Shown here: positions 24,901 to 36,969 of the stretch, one piece after another | Layout: each line of letters starts with the position of its first letter | How positions within the stretch are numbered: position 1 is the first letter of the stretch | Assembly: GCF_019320115.1 (NCBI RefSeq) | Contig: NC_089581.1 | Span: 66,705,500-66,769,499 of the forward strand | Reading direction: 5' to 3' | Origin: Miscanthus floridulus | Taxonomy: Eukaryota; Streptophyta; Magnoliopsida; Poales; Poaceae | Length of the DNA stretch: 64,000 nucleotides | Program-made: the position numbers and the translations under genes | Notes under the pieces: generated by a model | The model's input: the letters and a program-made list of their open reading frames with translations, nothing else | Told to the model about the DNA's origin: nothing | Database searches by the model: none

Positions 24901-26620
24901 CGATCACGTATATCATTGTTCCGAACTAGGTACATTCTTGTGTGACCGCAAATCCATCGCAACATACACATTTCTGCAACACTCAGTTGTTGAACATGTC
25001 GAATCTTTGTAGGCCAACATTCTGCTCCATACAACATAGCCGGTCTAATCGCCGTTCTATAGAACTTGCCTTTTAGCTTTTGTGATACCCTCTTATCACA
25101 GAGAATGCCAGAAGCTTGTCGACACTTGATCAACCCTGCTTTGATTCTATGGCTAACGTCCGCATCAATATCTCCATCCCCATGTTTTAAAGGCGGCTAG
25201 GCGTCCAGGCGAGTGCTTGGTACGCCTGGACGCCTAGGCGGCGCCTAGGCGGCGCCTAGGCGACAAGGCGCCACTGTTTCCCAAGGCAAGCTGGGTACGC
25301 CTGGACGCCTAGGCGTCGCCTAGGCGACACCTTTAAAACACTGCTCCATCCCTCTGTAGCATCGATCCCAGATACCGAAAGGTATCCTTCTTAGGCACTA
25401 CTACCTTCCAAACTCACATCTCCCTCCTCCTGTACAACTCCGAGAACCCCAACTGTATTATTATATTCATCCCTAATAAGCACAAATAATCAAATGTGTC
25501 CAAAACCCCAACTGTACCATCCCAATCCATGTCCCCCAACCATGCCAGCCCAATCCATGTTGTTAACTTGCAAGTACTCCACAAGGATTTGATAAAAAAA
25601 AAAAGAATGGTGACCTGATATCTTGAGTCAGGCCCAATTGCAGGTACCATCTGAAGACGGCTCTATCGTATCATATCTGCGAGTTCCCATATTAATATTC
25701 AATATTCAAACTTAACAACCCTAGATGATAATATAAAAATAAACTACAGTCATATGTTAGCAGCCCTATAAACACTGGTGATTGGTACTAATGCAAACTC
25801 ACTATGTTTGACATGTATGTGCCAAAAGAAAGTCATAAAGCTACTAATACATATAAACTGCACACTACAACACATAGCTATACAAAATTTCTAAAGCAAC
25901 AGAGAATCGTGTGCACTCAATCAAGCAAATCCAACCCCCAGCTCTACTCTCTTAAAGACTTAAAGCTTGTACAGATGCTTACCAGAACAAGGCCCAGGAT
26001 GACAAAATGTTGGTTTTGGTAACTGACCCTACAAAGGGTTTGGAACTAGAAACTTAGCCTCTATGAATCACATCACAGACCTTTACCAATTGACAATCCA
26101 ACGGGCTCGTAACAAGACCATTAATTTGAATTGCATCAGACGTGTCCCAATAGCATTATACAGGAGAGTTCATGAATTCGTACCTGACGTCACCGCGATG
26201 GAGGTGTCGCTCGCTGCGCTCGCGCTCCCGCTCCAGCTCCCTCACCATCTCCTCTTCCTCAGCACGGCGCCGCTCCGAGCGGCTCCGGCTCCTCCGCTCC
26301 CGTTCCACTTCCCTCTCTCTGAGCCGGTGCCTGTCCCCCCTCTCCTTCTCCCGTTCTCTGCCTTCCCTGTCCCTATCCTTCCCGCGGCTGTCGCGGCTCC
26401 TCTCCTTCTCCTTCCCGTCATCTCTATCCCGGTCACGGTGCTCCCGGCCGCTGCGGTGCCGGTCCCGGTCGCGGTCCTCCCCCGAGCGGGAGCGCTTCGA
26501 TATGCGGTCCTCCCCGCCCTCGCGGCGGCGCGAGCCTCGGTCCTTGTCGCCGGAACCATTGGCCAGCGGGGGAGCGGGCTCCACCGCCTTCTCCAGGTAC
26601 TCGTACTCGTCGAACTCCAT
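18951..26620 (-). CDS. RBM39: RBM39/CC1-like splicing factor, copy A
   Basis: The protein is reconstructed from 13 GT-AG exons (minus strand): 26,620-26,184; 24,466-24,400; 24,313-24,257; 23,914-23,859; 22,854-22,641; 22,171-22,085; 22,014-21,940; 21,842-21,759; 20,995-20,931; 20,404-20,194; 20,032-19,944; 19,449-19,335; 18,989-18,951. All phases agree and give 531 residues (human RBM39 is 530). Residues 25-140 are an Arg/Ser/Asp/Glu-rich RS-like domain. RRM1 (about 163-247) has RNP2 TVFAFQ and RNP1 KGVGYIEF. RRM2 (about 260-340) has LYVGNL and KGYGFIQF. The C-terminal UHM-type domain (about 452-528) has the GRWF (R-x-F) motif used to bind ULM peptides of spliceosome proteins. It is a nuclear pre-mRNA splicing factor by family. 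Intron 1 contains an RTE LINE and a MITE; intron 12 holds a MITE absent from copy B. Confidence 0.93.
19056..19299. mobile_element. Tourist-like MITE, only in copy A, in splicing-factor intron 12
   Basis: The 244-bp element starts GGCTGTGTTTAG and ends CTAAACAAGGGC, imperfect terminal inverted repeats, and is flanked by TAA on both sides (19,053-19,055 and 19,300-19,302). Copy B has a single TAA at the same point (CCATTAAGAAACATGG near 43,890), a perfect empty site. The TAA duplication and the TIR type fit PIF/Harbinger (Tourist) MITEs. It enlarges the intron from 98 to 345 bp and ends about 32 bp from the splice donor. Confidence 0.9.
24549..25440 (-). mobile_element. RTE-type LINE fragment in splicing-factor intron 1, copy A
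   Basis: On the minus strand the frame reads KKDTFRYLGSMLQ-like, then KGKFYRTAIRPAMLYGAECW, AEMCMLRWICGHTR and EEKLVQRRLR, the C-terminal reverse-transcriptase region of plant RTE LINEs. The 3' end shows the typical (GTT)n tail (ACAACAACAACAAC on plus, 24,565-24,580) preceded by GGGTTTCAACTCTAGCC. It is 5' truncated, in the same orientation as the host gene, and interrupted by a MITE at 25,181-25,343. Confidence 0.85.
25181..25343. mobile_element. GC-rich MITE, only in copy A, nested in the RTE LINE
   Basis: This 163-bp insertion begins CATGTTTTAAAGGCGG and ends ACACCTTTAAAACACTG, inverted termini with one missing base. It is flanked by CTCCATCCC on both sides (25,172-25,180 and 25,344-25,352); copy B has the site once. 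The inside is built of GCGCCTAGGCG palindromes. An 8-9-bp target duplication and CAGTGTTTTAAA-type ends suggest a hAT MITE. Confidence 0.85.
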
Positions 26621-26624
26621 GGAG

Positions 26625-26646
26625 GCGGGGCGGGGCGGGGCGGGGC
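26625..26646 (-). promoter_or_regulatory. GC-box-like pentamer run just upstream of splicing-factor ATG, copy A
   Basis: CGGGG is repeated four times (plus-strand reading) within 25 bp of the start codon; copy B has three units, the first changed to TGGGG. It probably lies in the 5' leader. A role as GC-box or as leader structure is inference. Confidence 0.4.
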
Positions 26647-26820
26647 GCTCGAGTGGATCGGGAATGCGGCTGTGAAACCCTAGACGGCGCGTTGGGGGAG
26701 GCGAGGGAGGCAGGAGAACTGTTAAGTCTAAACCCTATAGTCGCGGCCTCTTAAGATTGGGGCGATACTTTTTTTTTCAGGGGGTTTGTCTATGCGGACG
26801 AAAACGGATTGGATAAATAG

Positions 26821-26897
26821 CTCTATTTGGATTTTATGATAAAACTTTAACCCTGTATTTTTAGTTTTTTTTTTGTGTGACGATGATCCAAACAGAG
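26821..26897. mobile_element. Short foldback/MITE remnant, copy A
   Basis: CTCTATTTGGAT at 26,821 and ATCCAAACAGAG at 26,886-26,897 are inverted repeats with one mismatch around about 53 bp. It lies about 200 bp upstream of the splicing-factor start. No target duplication was established. Confidence 0.5.
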
Positions 26898-27045
26898 AAC
26901 AAGTGAGCAAATGGCTAAAAAATAGGCTAAAATCTTTTGCTCCCAAAGAGGCTCTAAACTGGGCTAAACTCCCTCGGGGCAGGCGCTGGACGCCCATACC
27001 CTTTGCCGCTCGTATGCATGCCTGTGTATGGATAATTAATGTCAT

Positions 27046-27157
27046 ATTCGCTTGGCTGATAAGCCATGGTTGAAAGTATTGTTGGCTGGTTTGTTGTGAG
27101 AGAAAAATAATGTTCGTTGATCGAAAAAGTACGGCTTATAAGCCAAACGAACAGGGC
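27046..27157. mobile_element. Short MITE (GGCTTATAAGCC type), copy A
   Basis: ATTCGCTTGGCTGATAAGCC at the left and GGCTTATAAGCCAAACGAAC at the right are imperfect inverted ends of a 112-bp element of a kind common in grasses. It is followed to 27,260 by GGACTAAAGTTTAG/CTAAACTTTAGTCC inverted motifs, probably a second MITE remnant. Confidence 0.6.
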
Positions 27158-27287
27158 ATAAATGAGGGTAAATCAATCATTGTAGATTTAGAGGACTAAA
27201 GTTTAGCCCATGTATCAAATAGCCCAGCAGGACTAAAGTTTAGGGGCTAAACTTTAGTCCTTGGACTAGTGATCAACCACCTAACTT

Positions 27288-28090
27288 TGTTTTCATATTT
27301 CTGTCCGGATTGGGATTCAAATACAGATAGTGTCAACCATATTGGATATGATACGATTGGATATCAACATCATAAATATATGATTTGAGTATTCGGATAC
27401 GGATACGGTATCGGATGTTGAATATATGGACTCGGATACGACCAGATCTAAACCCCTTTAAACGGATTTGGTCTCGAATACGGTTCAAAATATCCGTATC
27501 GTTTTCATCCGTAGCTATGGTTCCCACTAGAGATGAAAACGGATCGGATACGGACGGATATCACTGATATTACATTTGTTTTCATATTTCTGTCCAGATT
27601 CGGATTCGAATACGGATAGTGTCAACCATATCGGATATGATACGATTAGACATTGACATCATAAAATATACGATTTGAGTATTCGGATACGGATACGGTA
27701 TCGGATGTTGAATATCCGAACTCGGATACGAACAGAACTAAACACCTATAAATGGATTCGGTCTCGAATACGGTCGGAAAATATTCATACCGTGTTCATC
27801 CCTAGCTACGGTACCCACTAGGGATGAAAACGGATCGGCTACGGACGGATATCATTGATATTACATTTGTTTTCATATTTCTGTCCCAGATTCGGTTTCG
27901 AATACGGATAATGTCAATCATGCCAGATAGGATATCGACATTATAAATATGCGATTTGAGTATTCGGATACAGATACGATATCGGATGTTGAATATCCGG
28001 ACTCGAATACAGGTCAGATTTAAACCTCTCTATATGGATTTGGTCTCAAATATGGTCTGAAAAATATTCATGTACCTGTTTTCATCCCTA
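27288..28090. repeat. Array of three tandem hAT MITEs, copy A
   Basis: Three units of the family seen at 16,436 lie head to tail, opposite in orientation to that copy. Unit 1 (from about 27,288) lacks its TAGAGATGAAAA start. Units 2 and 3 start TAGAGATGAAAACGG (about 27,530) and TAGGGATGAAAACGG (about 27,818). Between units the spacers GCTATGGTTCCCAC and GCTACGGTACCCAC are alike, so MITE plus flank seems to have been tandemly multiplied. Unit 3 is flanked by GTACCCAC/GTACCCAT. Confidence 0.8.
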
Positions 28091-29300
28091 GTACCCATGA
28101 GTATACCGCCATAGCCTATAGGTGTCCATGCTTTTTTCTTTTTTTCCAAAACAAAGAAATTTCGAAGGGAGTTTGGATTGTGGAAAAAATTATACCACGG
28201 TAATATAAATATGAGTGTGTTGTACTATTACGTAAGAAATGATACTTTGAGCGTTATGTTCACAATATTTCCTTTATGGCCAATCATCAAGGGCTAATGG
28301 ATCGGACAGGAAAAACAAAATATATAAAGAGGATGTTTGTGGCGATGGCAGCTGGGCAGGCACATGCGCAACCGGCTTTCTCCAACTGCAGTGCCGGATG
28401 GCCATGCTCGGAACGGGGAACAAATCATCGAGCCGTGGAAGGGATGGCTGCTTCAAATCGATATGGTGGATGAGGAAGGCGACTTGTTGCTGCTGCTGAT
28501 TGGGGAGGCCGAGGTGTGAGGTGTCGTTGCCACGGATCAAGGTCACGGATGCAGATTGGGGAGGGCAGGGTTGGACAGGTGCAGTGATTTAAATTTTGTA
28601 ATTTATGGTTTCTGCCAATGTTTTAAATCATGGGTTAAAGCATTTAGCAGAGACCACAGCAAAACGCCAAGTAAGTTATCGTGGCGCTAAGCCATTTAGT
28701 GCTTTCACCCAAAAAATATGCAATAATTTATGGCCAAGCAATAAGGGATTTCAGAAGATATTCACATTCACGCTTTCATAGGCTAGCCGATAAGCGCATA
28801 ACAATCTTGCATAACTAAGACATAGTAGATAGTAGGTGACACAAATTCAGTTCCAGTGCCTGTGTTTTAGTTTCAGACTTCACTACTTTTCAGTCCATTC
28901 AGTGTTTTAATTGCAATCTTACAGATTATCCACTAATCTCTGCTTAAGTGTTTGATTGCACTTCAAACAACGACCAAATGGACAAGCTATCCACTAATGA
29001 CTATCTCCAGTACTTGTACCACGTACAAATCTGACTTGTAAATTAACAAATTTGAGTACTTGGCATGAATATTAGAGAAGAGGATGAGCAAAGGAGCAGC
29101 ACTGGTCTGCCATAACTGATTTTCATCTGTTTCTGTTGGTGGCTGTGACATCCTCACTTAGCTTTGTGCCGGTGGCACCGTGCAGTAGTGCAGCCACACC
29201 AACATATAATATGAACACACTGCTCTCCAAATCCATAAAATCTAAAATAATGAGCACAGAAGTTTGTATGTCCAACCACAAAAGTAGGGGAAGACAGAGT
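28091..29300. other. Region upstream of the splicing factor, copy A, no recognised gene
   Basis: A short open frame on both strands near 28,276-28,546 has no recognisable domain. The rest is AT-rich with phrases such as GTTTTAAATCATGGGTTAAAG. I see no RNA gene or clear transposon ends. Confidence 0.4.
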
Positions 29301-29334
29301 CATACACTAGGCTGTCCATATACTGGTACATTAG

Positions 29335-29452
29335 AAGCAAAAGAAGTTCAAGAAATAAGTTATTGCCTTTTTCACGTTTGAGCCTATGTGCTTCTCTCCA
29401 GTGTTTTTTGTCATTTCCTTGTAGGATAGCCATCTCATACCTTGTTTTGAAC
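29335..29452 (-). other. Possible orphan exon, copy A
   Basis: On the minus strand an AG acceptor (TTACAG) at 29,453 opens a frame reading FKTRYEMAILQGNDKKHWRE and then AHRLKREKG, charged and protein-like compared with its surroundings. I do not recognise the family. No partner exons were found nearby; it could be the end of a gene whose remainder was cut off by the duplication, or chance. The same frame occurs in copy B, ending at 53,860. Confidence 0.25.
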
Positions 29453-31806
29453 CTGTAATAATATAGAGAAATAGATAGCATTAGATTGTGCAATCAAGCA
29501 ATTTCGGGAATGCAGGAAAAATATCTCTATTCTCCACTCTTTTAGAAATAAAAGACACTAATGCAGTACCCACAATCAATGCAGGAACAACAAGCTAGTA
29601 GTTAATCTATAATCAATTTATTGGCCAAACAAGTTTTTTGGTTTTTTGCAAACTCCCCTACTGATATGAAATTAACTCAGATGGTAAACTGATACAAGCA
29701 ATGCTTGGATGTGCCATATTACCTTTTTCCAAAGGCATTTGCGTCGCTTATGTGAGTAATTGATTTCAAAATATGTTTTCACTTGTGCATTGTCTTTACA
29801 ATTGTTGCTAATGGGACATTGTTTTGTTCTTGTAGTCCCTGATGATGCACCGAATGACGGCATATCTCCGCACCCATGGAGGAGGATGATGACGATGACG
29901 ATGACCATGACCACGACGATGACGATGACGAGAACGATGAGTAGTGTTTCCTCTCAACTGATGCCTACAAGGTGTAGTACATATTTTGCAAATGCCAATA
30001 CTTTTGGCATTACGTAGGTATTGTATATGGTAGATGGAGGACTGGTATGATAGCGCTGCTTCTTTTGTGCAAAGGCAGCAAGATCTATATATATTTTGCA
30101 AATGGCCTAGGGTTGACATTTGGTAGTACTTGTTCATGGTAGATGGAAGACTAGTGTTAGTAGTAGTGCTTGTATATGCTAGATGGAACACTTATGTACG
30201 TGATGATGATGATGATGACCTTCGAACAATGCTTCGAACTCCTTATTGTGTGTAATGCTTTGAACTCGTTATGATATGACTCATTATGGTGTGTCATGCG
30301 AACAATGTTTCGAAACCATGAAAAAATACATAGTCAACAAGTTATGAAATGGTGGACTTAGGAAATGGTTTCACAAAAATAGCGTCACTTGGAGGAAATG
30401 GCCAAGAAATTTTATGTTTGGAAAAATCCATGAAGAAAATTCAATGTCAATAAGTTATGAAATGGTACTTAGGAAATGGTTTCACAAAAATAGCGTCACT
30501 TGGAGGAAATGGCCAAGAAATTTTATGTTTGGAAGAAAATTCAATTTTAAGGACATAAGTTTTGAAAAAATTCATGAAAGCTAGATAGTTGGAGGTAATG
30601 GTCGAAGCTAATAGATTTCTAGGACTATCGCGACAGCCAAAGTGGCATGAGAAGCCTATCGCGCCAGAGTCGCTAGCGCGACCAGCCTGTCACACCACCC
30701 ATGCCGGCGTGACAAGGACTCACTAGGCTAGGCCAGACCTCTTTGGTTTCGAAGGCTGGCTGATACGATAGTGTTGTGCCAGCATTAGTGGCGTGATAGT
30801 GTCGTGTCAGCCTGACTGGCATGGCTCTGTCGTGCCAACCAGCCATCAAAACCAAAGAGGTCTGGCCTGGCCTGTGAGTACTTGTCATGCCGGCATGAGT
30901 GGCTCGACAGGCTTGTCGCGCTAGCTACTCTGGCGCGGCAGTCTTATCATGCCACTTTGCCTAGTGCAATAGTCATTTGCACAGTGTTCCGTGATGGCTG
31001 CCGCGCCACCTTTGCTGGCACGATAGGCCCAAAAACAATTTTTTCCATTTCTTCCACACTTCTTAATACATAAGTACAAGTGAGACATATACATGGCATA
31101 TAACAGTTCATAGATGCCCAACATGGGTGACAAGTTCACAAATGACCAACATAGCATATAACATCAAGTCCACATAGTTCATACACAACGATAGTTCACA
31201 AAGTCCACATAGTTCACAAGGCATCGACAAAGTCAAGTTCACAAGTCATCGACAAAGTCCAAATAAGCACATAGTCGACATAGTTGTTCCATGACGAACA
31301 TAGACAACAAAAGGACATAGTTCACAAAGTATGCTTGAGATGGATTAAGTAGGCGTGAAGGGGTCTCGAGGACGACACAGACGACCTGGATGTGTTGGTT
31401 GGAGATTAGGAGTGCCGACATCAAAGCGATCATGGGCACGTCCTCGCACGTTTCGTCCTTGACCTCATCGCGGTCGTTGGGACAAACTCTACATAAAACA
31501 TATACAATATACATGTCAAACAAGTAACATGAGGAAATAGTAAAGTGGTGGTCATTTTCACAAAATATCAATGATGTTGGCCATCCACTATCATGAACAC
31601 TCATGGGTTAGTGTAAGATTACACAATAAGCACTTTATGACCAAGTGGATTACCATTTGTACTGCTTAACATACTTCTAGCAGCTTAACATACTACTTAG
31701 CAGATAAACAACCACATGACGAACTTTATTTCAAGGGCATAGTTGATACTATTGAATCCATACCCTTATAATAGCCTCATGTACTACTTGGTAATGACAC
31801 ACGCAC

Positions 31807-34109
31807 CTAAGTTTGTGTACCCTGAGGAGCATCAGCAAGTTGGGAACCTGTCAGCTCGTCTTGGTCATACGTTGGATCATTGATGTCATCATCATCTCCA
31901 TCATCGTCGTCTTTGTCATCCCTACATCTTGCACGGGAGCTCTTCGCTCTATCAATCGCTACCCTTTGGCTTGTATGGGTTTGTCATCCTTGGGATGCAG
32001 GAGCTGGCACTTGTACATCTTTGGCTCGCATGCAACTCAACTTGCGAGCCATCCGTCGATAGGATGTCAACACCTTCTGCAACCATGGTCATGTGAAATG
32101 AGAAGTGGTTACATATCAGTTCTAGGTATAGTTGAAATACATAGGCATAGGGGTATTACCTTGGCAAATTCTTCAAGGTATGAATTCTCGATCCCTCCGC
32201 ACATCCAAGGTAAACTCTAGCCTCATTGGAAAGGTGAGCTAGCTGATTTGCCTAGAGTACATTCATAATCATCATTACCACAGTACTTTTCAAGTGAAGC
32301 TGCGTCAAGGCATAGTTGAAATGAAATGCTTACCATGTAGTTCTCAAGTGGCGCTCTCTCTAGCTGCACGCTCGTCCTTGTCATGACATCATAGGGGTCA
32401 TCGTCGTTGCTCCCTTCTTCATCTATTGGAATGCTGGACAGCAGTGGATGCACACTGATTCTTGTGGACCTGTGAAGCCACAGCCAGGTACGAATGGTAC
32501 GTCGCTGGTCACACAGTGAGCCCCATTATCGGTTCCACCCTCTCTCTAGCTTCCCACTCTTGCATGTACTTTTGATGCTTTAGAAGCCAGCCATTGCCGC
32601 CGAACCTTTTCCTCCTTGAAATCCTGCAAGGATGACACATGTTACATTTTGAGGCCTTGTATGATGCATGCAATGGTGAGTCATGATACATGCAAAGTCT
32701 AGCTTACTCATGCAATTGATGGGTTGTCGACTCATGCTGTAGAGGGAAATTTTGATTCCTACCAAACTACTTCATCACTCTTTGGGGCAAGTGGTGCTCG
32801 ACCACATAGTAGAAGATCATCACTACATTGGATCGCCACAGCACCTTCTCAGCCTCAACATATGGGGCCATGTTCAACTCCCATATGTCTTGCCTATCAT
32901 ATGGATCCCATTGAACCTGTAACTTGTGTTATTAGTACATGGCCTTGCTGATACTTTATGAAGAAAATGAATGGAAGGCCTCGGTGGTAAAACAAACCTG
33001 ATTAGAGTTAAAACATCCAAATCATTGGAGTATTGAACGTAGCGCCGTTGCGGCTGACCCCGAACCGACTTAATTCCTGTCCAAAGGTAGCATACGGGGG
33101 GACGATAGTTACCATGTGTCCAAGCCTAAAAAACAAAACAATTCTAAGCATTTCACTTAGTGCATGCAGTAAATGAAACACATATAGCAATTAAATGCAA
33201 GGTACTTACCACAACTCTACCTCTATGCACCCATCCGATAGGAATGCGCTCCCAAATCCAAATCTAAAACAAGTATGTGCAACCACCTATGTTGGAATTG
33301 GGGTTGGCCCTCCTACATCCCTCGCATAGCTACCGATACAACCAAGCAAGAGTGGTAGACCCCCAACTATATTAGGTGATGTTTTCCCATGGCTCACGTA
33401 GCTGGGGTAGGACCATCCACGAGACGGTGTTCCTAGAAGCGTCTAGAAACAGGAACTCTGCCACCATGTGACATAGCTAGACACAAGCATGCCTCTCAAT
33501 GATGTCGTTCAGTGCATAGGGAGGGCACCTGTTGAAGCGCTTGCCGCAACCAGGCTGAGCTGACACCTGACGTCTTCTTCTCCTTCTTCCCTTCTTAGGG
33601 TCAGGGTGGCCGGTGGCCTGGTAAACTGCTCCACCATATCCTTCTAGTTTAGTGGCTCTACCATGCCTGTCACTGCTGGACCTGTCCAAGTGAAGGCCCA
33701 AAATGTAGCCAATGTCTTGCATGAGCACGGACATCTCTCTAGAGGGTAGGCTGGAAGCTATGGGTCTCTGAATGCCACCTAGTCGATGAAGGCGGTGAGG
33801 AGGGGACCATCCATGTCTAGGAGGCCAGCATTGATAGCTCTAGCCAAGCCTAGAAAACTGGCTCCTGCTCTTGAGAGGTACGGGGCAGTAGCGCTTCGTC
33901 CCACTCGAGCGGTCGGTGAGTTCGGGGACGCAGCAGGACCAAGGCCTAGAAAGAAACAACATTAGAATAGATAGCGGGGTTAAAGACATTATACATGAAA
34001 AGGAAATATTGTGTGCAAATCACTTACATCACCGTTGTCGACCATCAAGTGCGCTCGGTGGTCCTTGTCCGTAGTAGGTCTCAAGAAGGGGGAACTGCGG
34101 GTGCGCCAT
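31807..34109 (-). pseudogene. Plant mobile domain gene of the MULE, copy B
   Basis: ATG is at 34,107-34,109. The exon 1 to exon 2 junction is in frame here (LRPRTHRPLEWDE), unlike copy A. The acidic end (DDKDDDDGDDDDINDP) is followed by TDQ-rich sequence and a TAG at 31,807-31,809 that copy A has lost. Other indels break it: the segment near 32,490-32,540 is out of frame (CGG where copy A has CTAG), and the 33,590-33,780 exon carries several. It is therefore a pseudogene, though the two copies together show the ancestral structure. Confidence 0.7.
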
Positions 34110-34228
34110 GCTGCAATTGTGAAAACGATGAGACAACGTTAGAATATGGAAAAAGTAAATAAAACTTGCTAGATGGTACAAAAGTAATGAACAAATGCAT
34201 GTAATATATAAGCAACACCTATTTTAAT

Positions 34229-36969
34229 CTATGTATGTACCTTTCTAACCTTCGAACCACTATGACTCCCGTTCCGTGTTTCTAATTTCTTTGACTTCTT
34301 ACGATTCTTATGTGTGGCAGCGGTATGACCGGTTTTGTGACATTTGGAGCAACAGACCTGTCCCGGTGCCTCATCAAAGTCACCAAAACCATACATATCT
34401 TCACCATACCTGTTCGATGCATCCATAACTCCTCGGAGCCATTTTTTCTTCCTTCTACCCTTCTTTGTTTTAGAAGGTCCGGATCCGAAACATAATCCAA
34501 CCCGTAGTACTCGGGCCATTGTGTTGGATCTAGGTAAGGCTCAAGCTCGACTCCCACACTTTGAGAGTGTTTGACATGAGGTAAAAAGGAGACATGAACT
34601 TTTCACTTTCGTGGTCTAGACCCCTACATCTGACAAGCTGTAATGACATGCGAGCAAGGGACATGGAGGAGTTGTGGAATGTTACAAGAGCATTCCTACT
34701 TTCTCAAGGTCCACCCTATAATTCCTACCACCATACTTCTCGCCCCCAGGGTTCGTTCCTCTAGCTGACCTGATATTGTACACTAACCTCGATGGCCCAA
34801 AGGCCTCCCCCACTTGGTTGGAAGCTATCGTCTCCGAGAGATCCAAGTGTTTCGTACCGGCTCTACCCCATTTCTCTTTGGACGCCTTTGCTATGTTCCA
34901 TCGATTGACAAAGTATTCATTGCACTTCCTGAATGAGTACTCCACAATACCTGACATGGGGACTACACGGATACCCTTGAACACCTTGTTGAACGATTCT
35001 GAACAATTGGTAGTCATCACGCCGTACCGAAGACCTCTGGCATCGAATGCAAGAGCCCACTTGTCCCTTTGAGGCATCTGATCCTGAAGCCAACTCTTTG
35101 CCCTAGCATTGAGGACCTTCTGTAACTCTGCAAGCGTCTCTTCGAACTTTTCCTTCGTTCGACACCCACATAGTGACTTCAACTTCTGCACTACCTCCTT
35201 TTTTGCTACCTCCTCCATATGTTGGCAGCAAAGTGCCTCATGCACCACCGATGCTCAAGAGGAGGGCATCCATCTACATGCTCTTTCGCAGCTGTGAGCA
35301 GACTGTGATGCCAATATGAGATCATGCATATGTTTCGAGATGAACAGGGCACATTCTATCTCACAAGCTTCATGAACCAACACCAACTATCATCGTTCTC
35401 ACCCTCAGCCAAAGTGAATGCTAAAGAGACAAGTTGATTGTCCGGGTCCACTCCAACGGCAATCATCAATACACCCCTATACTTGCCTATTAGGAATATA
35501 CCATCAACAAGTACTAAGGGATGACAATGCTTGAAGGCCTCCACGAACTGAGCAAAACACCAAAAAACTCTCTACAAAACATGCTTCGGAATGGTATCCA
35601 TGTCCGTGACAATGTGGCCCACATAAGGATACCACCTAAGGCCTAGATTGTAGTGCTTCATGGCACTTAGAATCCTAGGAACTTGGTTGTACGCCTCTTT
35701 CCAATCGCCCCATAGCAACTCTATAGCATGCTGCTTTACCCGCCATGCCTTTGAGTACTTCACTATATAACCAGTGAACCCAAATATGGTCTCAATCATG
35801 CTTGAAACAGATGTGTCACTATCGGCCCTAACCGTGCCAACAAGACGACGACCAAGGCAACAGGCTGTGTTTTGTGCGTGCACACCCTTCGGCTTCGAAG
35901 ATCGACACGTGTGAGGTTGTCTCACATTGTGAATCTTCCACTTTTCATTTCTCTGCCTCCGAGCCCATAGACCCTGTTGACATCCATTCTTGTAAAGGAC
36001 CATGTACCTCTTGTTCTTGTCGGAGTGGCTCACATAATACAGCCTATGAAACCAAATGGCATAATCCATCAGGAAATACTTGAGATGCTCCAACGTATCA
36101 AATACCATTCCCTTCTTAATCTCCACCTCCTCGGTATCTGGTACCTCATCGGCCAACAACGACAAACCGGTGTCACATATTGCCTGGTCAACCATACTAA
36201 TGTCCATGAAATTTGGTACCGAGGGTACCTCCACATGGACAACCTTCAATTGCCTCAATTCAACGTCATTGTACTCCATTCTCAATAACTCGTCAGCTGG
36301 GACTCCTATTGCGTCCGATAACCCTCCCTCACAACAATCACTTTCGTCCTCGCTACTAGGCTTAGACCTATACTCATTTTCCAACACATCATCCGAAGTA
36401 CTTGGCCCTGAAGTAAAGTCATCTTCGTCCACGGAGGCAACATCAACTTTGTCATCCTCCTATCCTTGCGATATGTCATCCATATCATGTGTTCCATCTC
36501 CGTTGCCATCGTCCTCATCAAACGTTTCTTCATCGAAATCATCATTCAAGGCACCAGGCTAACATGACCTATCAACTTCTCTAACGACAACCACATGCAA
36601 CTCTTCGTCTTGGGTAAGGTTCTCTATGGGCTCCACATCCACATTATCATCCACAACCACCACAATTCGCCTAGACCACTTCTCCACAACAACTTGCAAG
36701 CACCTAACACTGCTACTCTTGACAACCTCTATGTAGTTCTTCCATTCATCCTCACATGACAAACACATCAACACATAATGTGCTCGTTCCTTCCCACAGT
36801 CAAATCTGCCATTGAAACTTAGTGGCCACCCAAATTTATCCTGGCACTTGCTAACCAAAGCATCAAAGGTAGGAGGTCCACTAAAGAACTCATCATGTTC
36901 GTGCATGCTTTCGAACTCCCCGTTTGCTTTCACTTTGCCACCATGAAACATTCGCACTAACCGATCCAT
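34229..36969 (-). pseudogene. MuDR-type transposase relic, copy B
   Basis: It has the same domain order as copy A but keeps a 286-residue uninterrupted middle part (36,432-35,572) covering the acidic linker, the MuDR DNA-binding region and WGDWKEAYNQVPRILSAMKH. Shared stops are at 36,559, 35,572 and 35,356, and the shared ISY (lost Asp) codon is at 35,314-35,316. The last residue of the zinc knuckle is His (Tyr in copy A) instead of Cys. Confidence 0.8.

Larger units (their letters stand above)
4888..29722. repeat. Tandem segmental duplication, copy A (about 24.8 kb)
   Basis: The sequence from CCTTTTTCCAAAGGC (4,888) to GTGCCATATTAC (29,722) recurs in the same order and orientation at 29,723-54,130. 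The repeated content includes MULE, P450, splicing factor, LINEs and MITEs. Copy A is about 430 bp longer. Nearly all of this is explained by two MITE insertions with target duplications, at 19,056-19,299 and 25,181-25,343, that have exact empty sites in copy B. P450 exons differ at two bases and splicing-factor exons at six. Confidence 0.95.

Noticed and set aside
26063..26683. Plus-strand ORFs of 206 and 167 aa opposite splicing-factor exon 1 (and 50,495-51,109)
   Set aside because: Low-complexity shadows of the RS-like coding strand.
28274..28546. Small ORFs on both strands upstream of the splicing factor (and 52,685-52,957)
   Set aside because: Conserved between copies only because the duplication is recent; no recognisable product.
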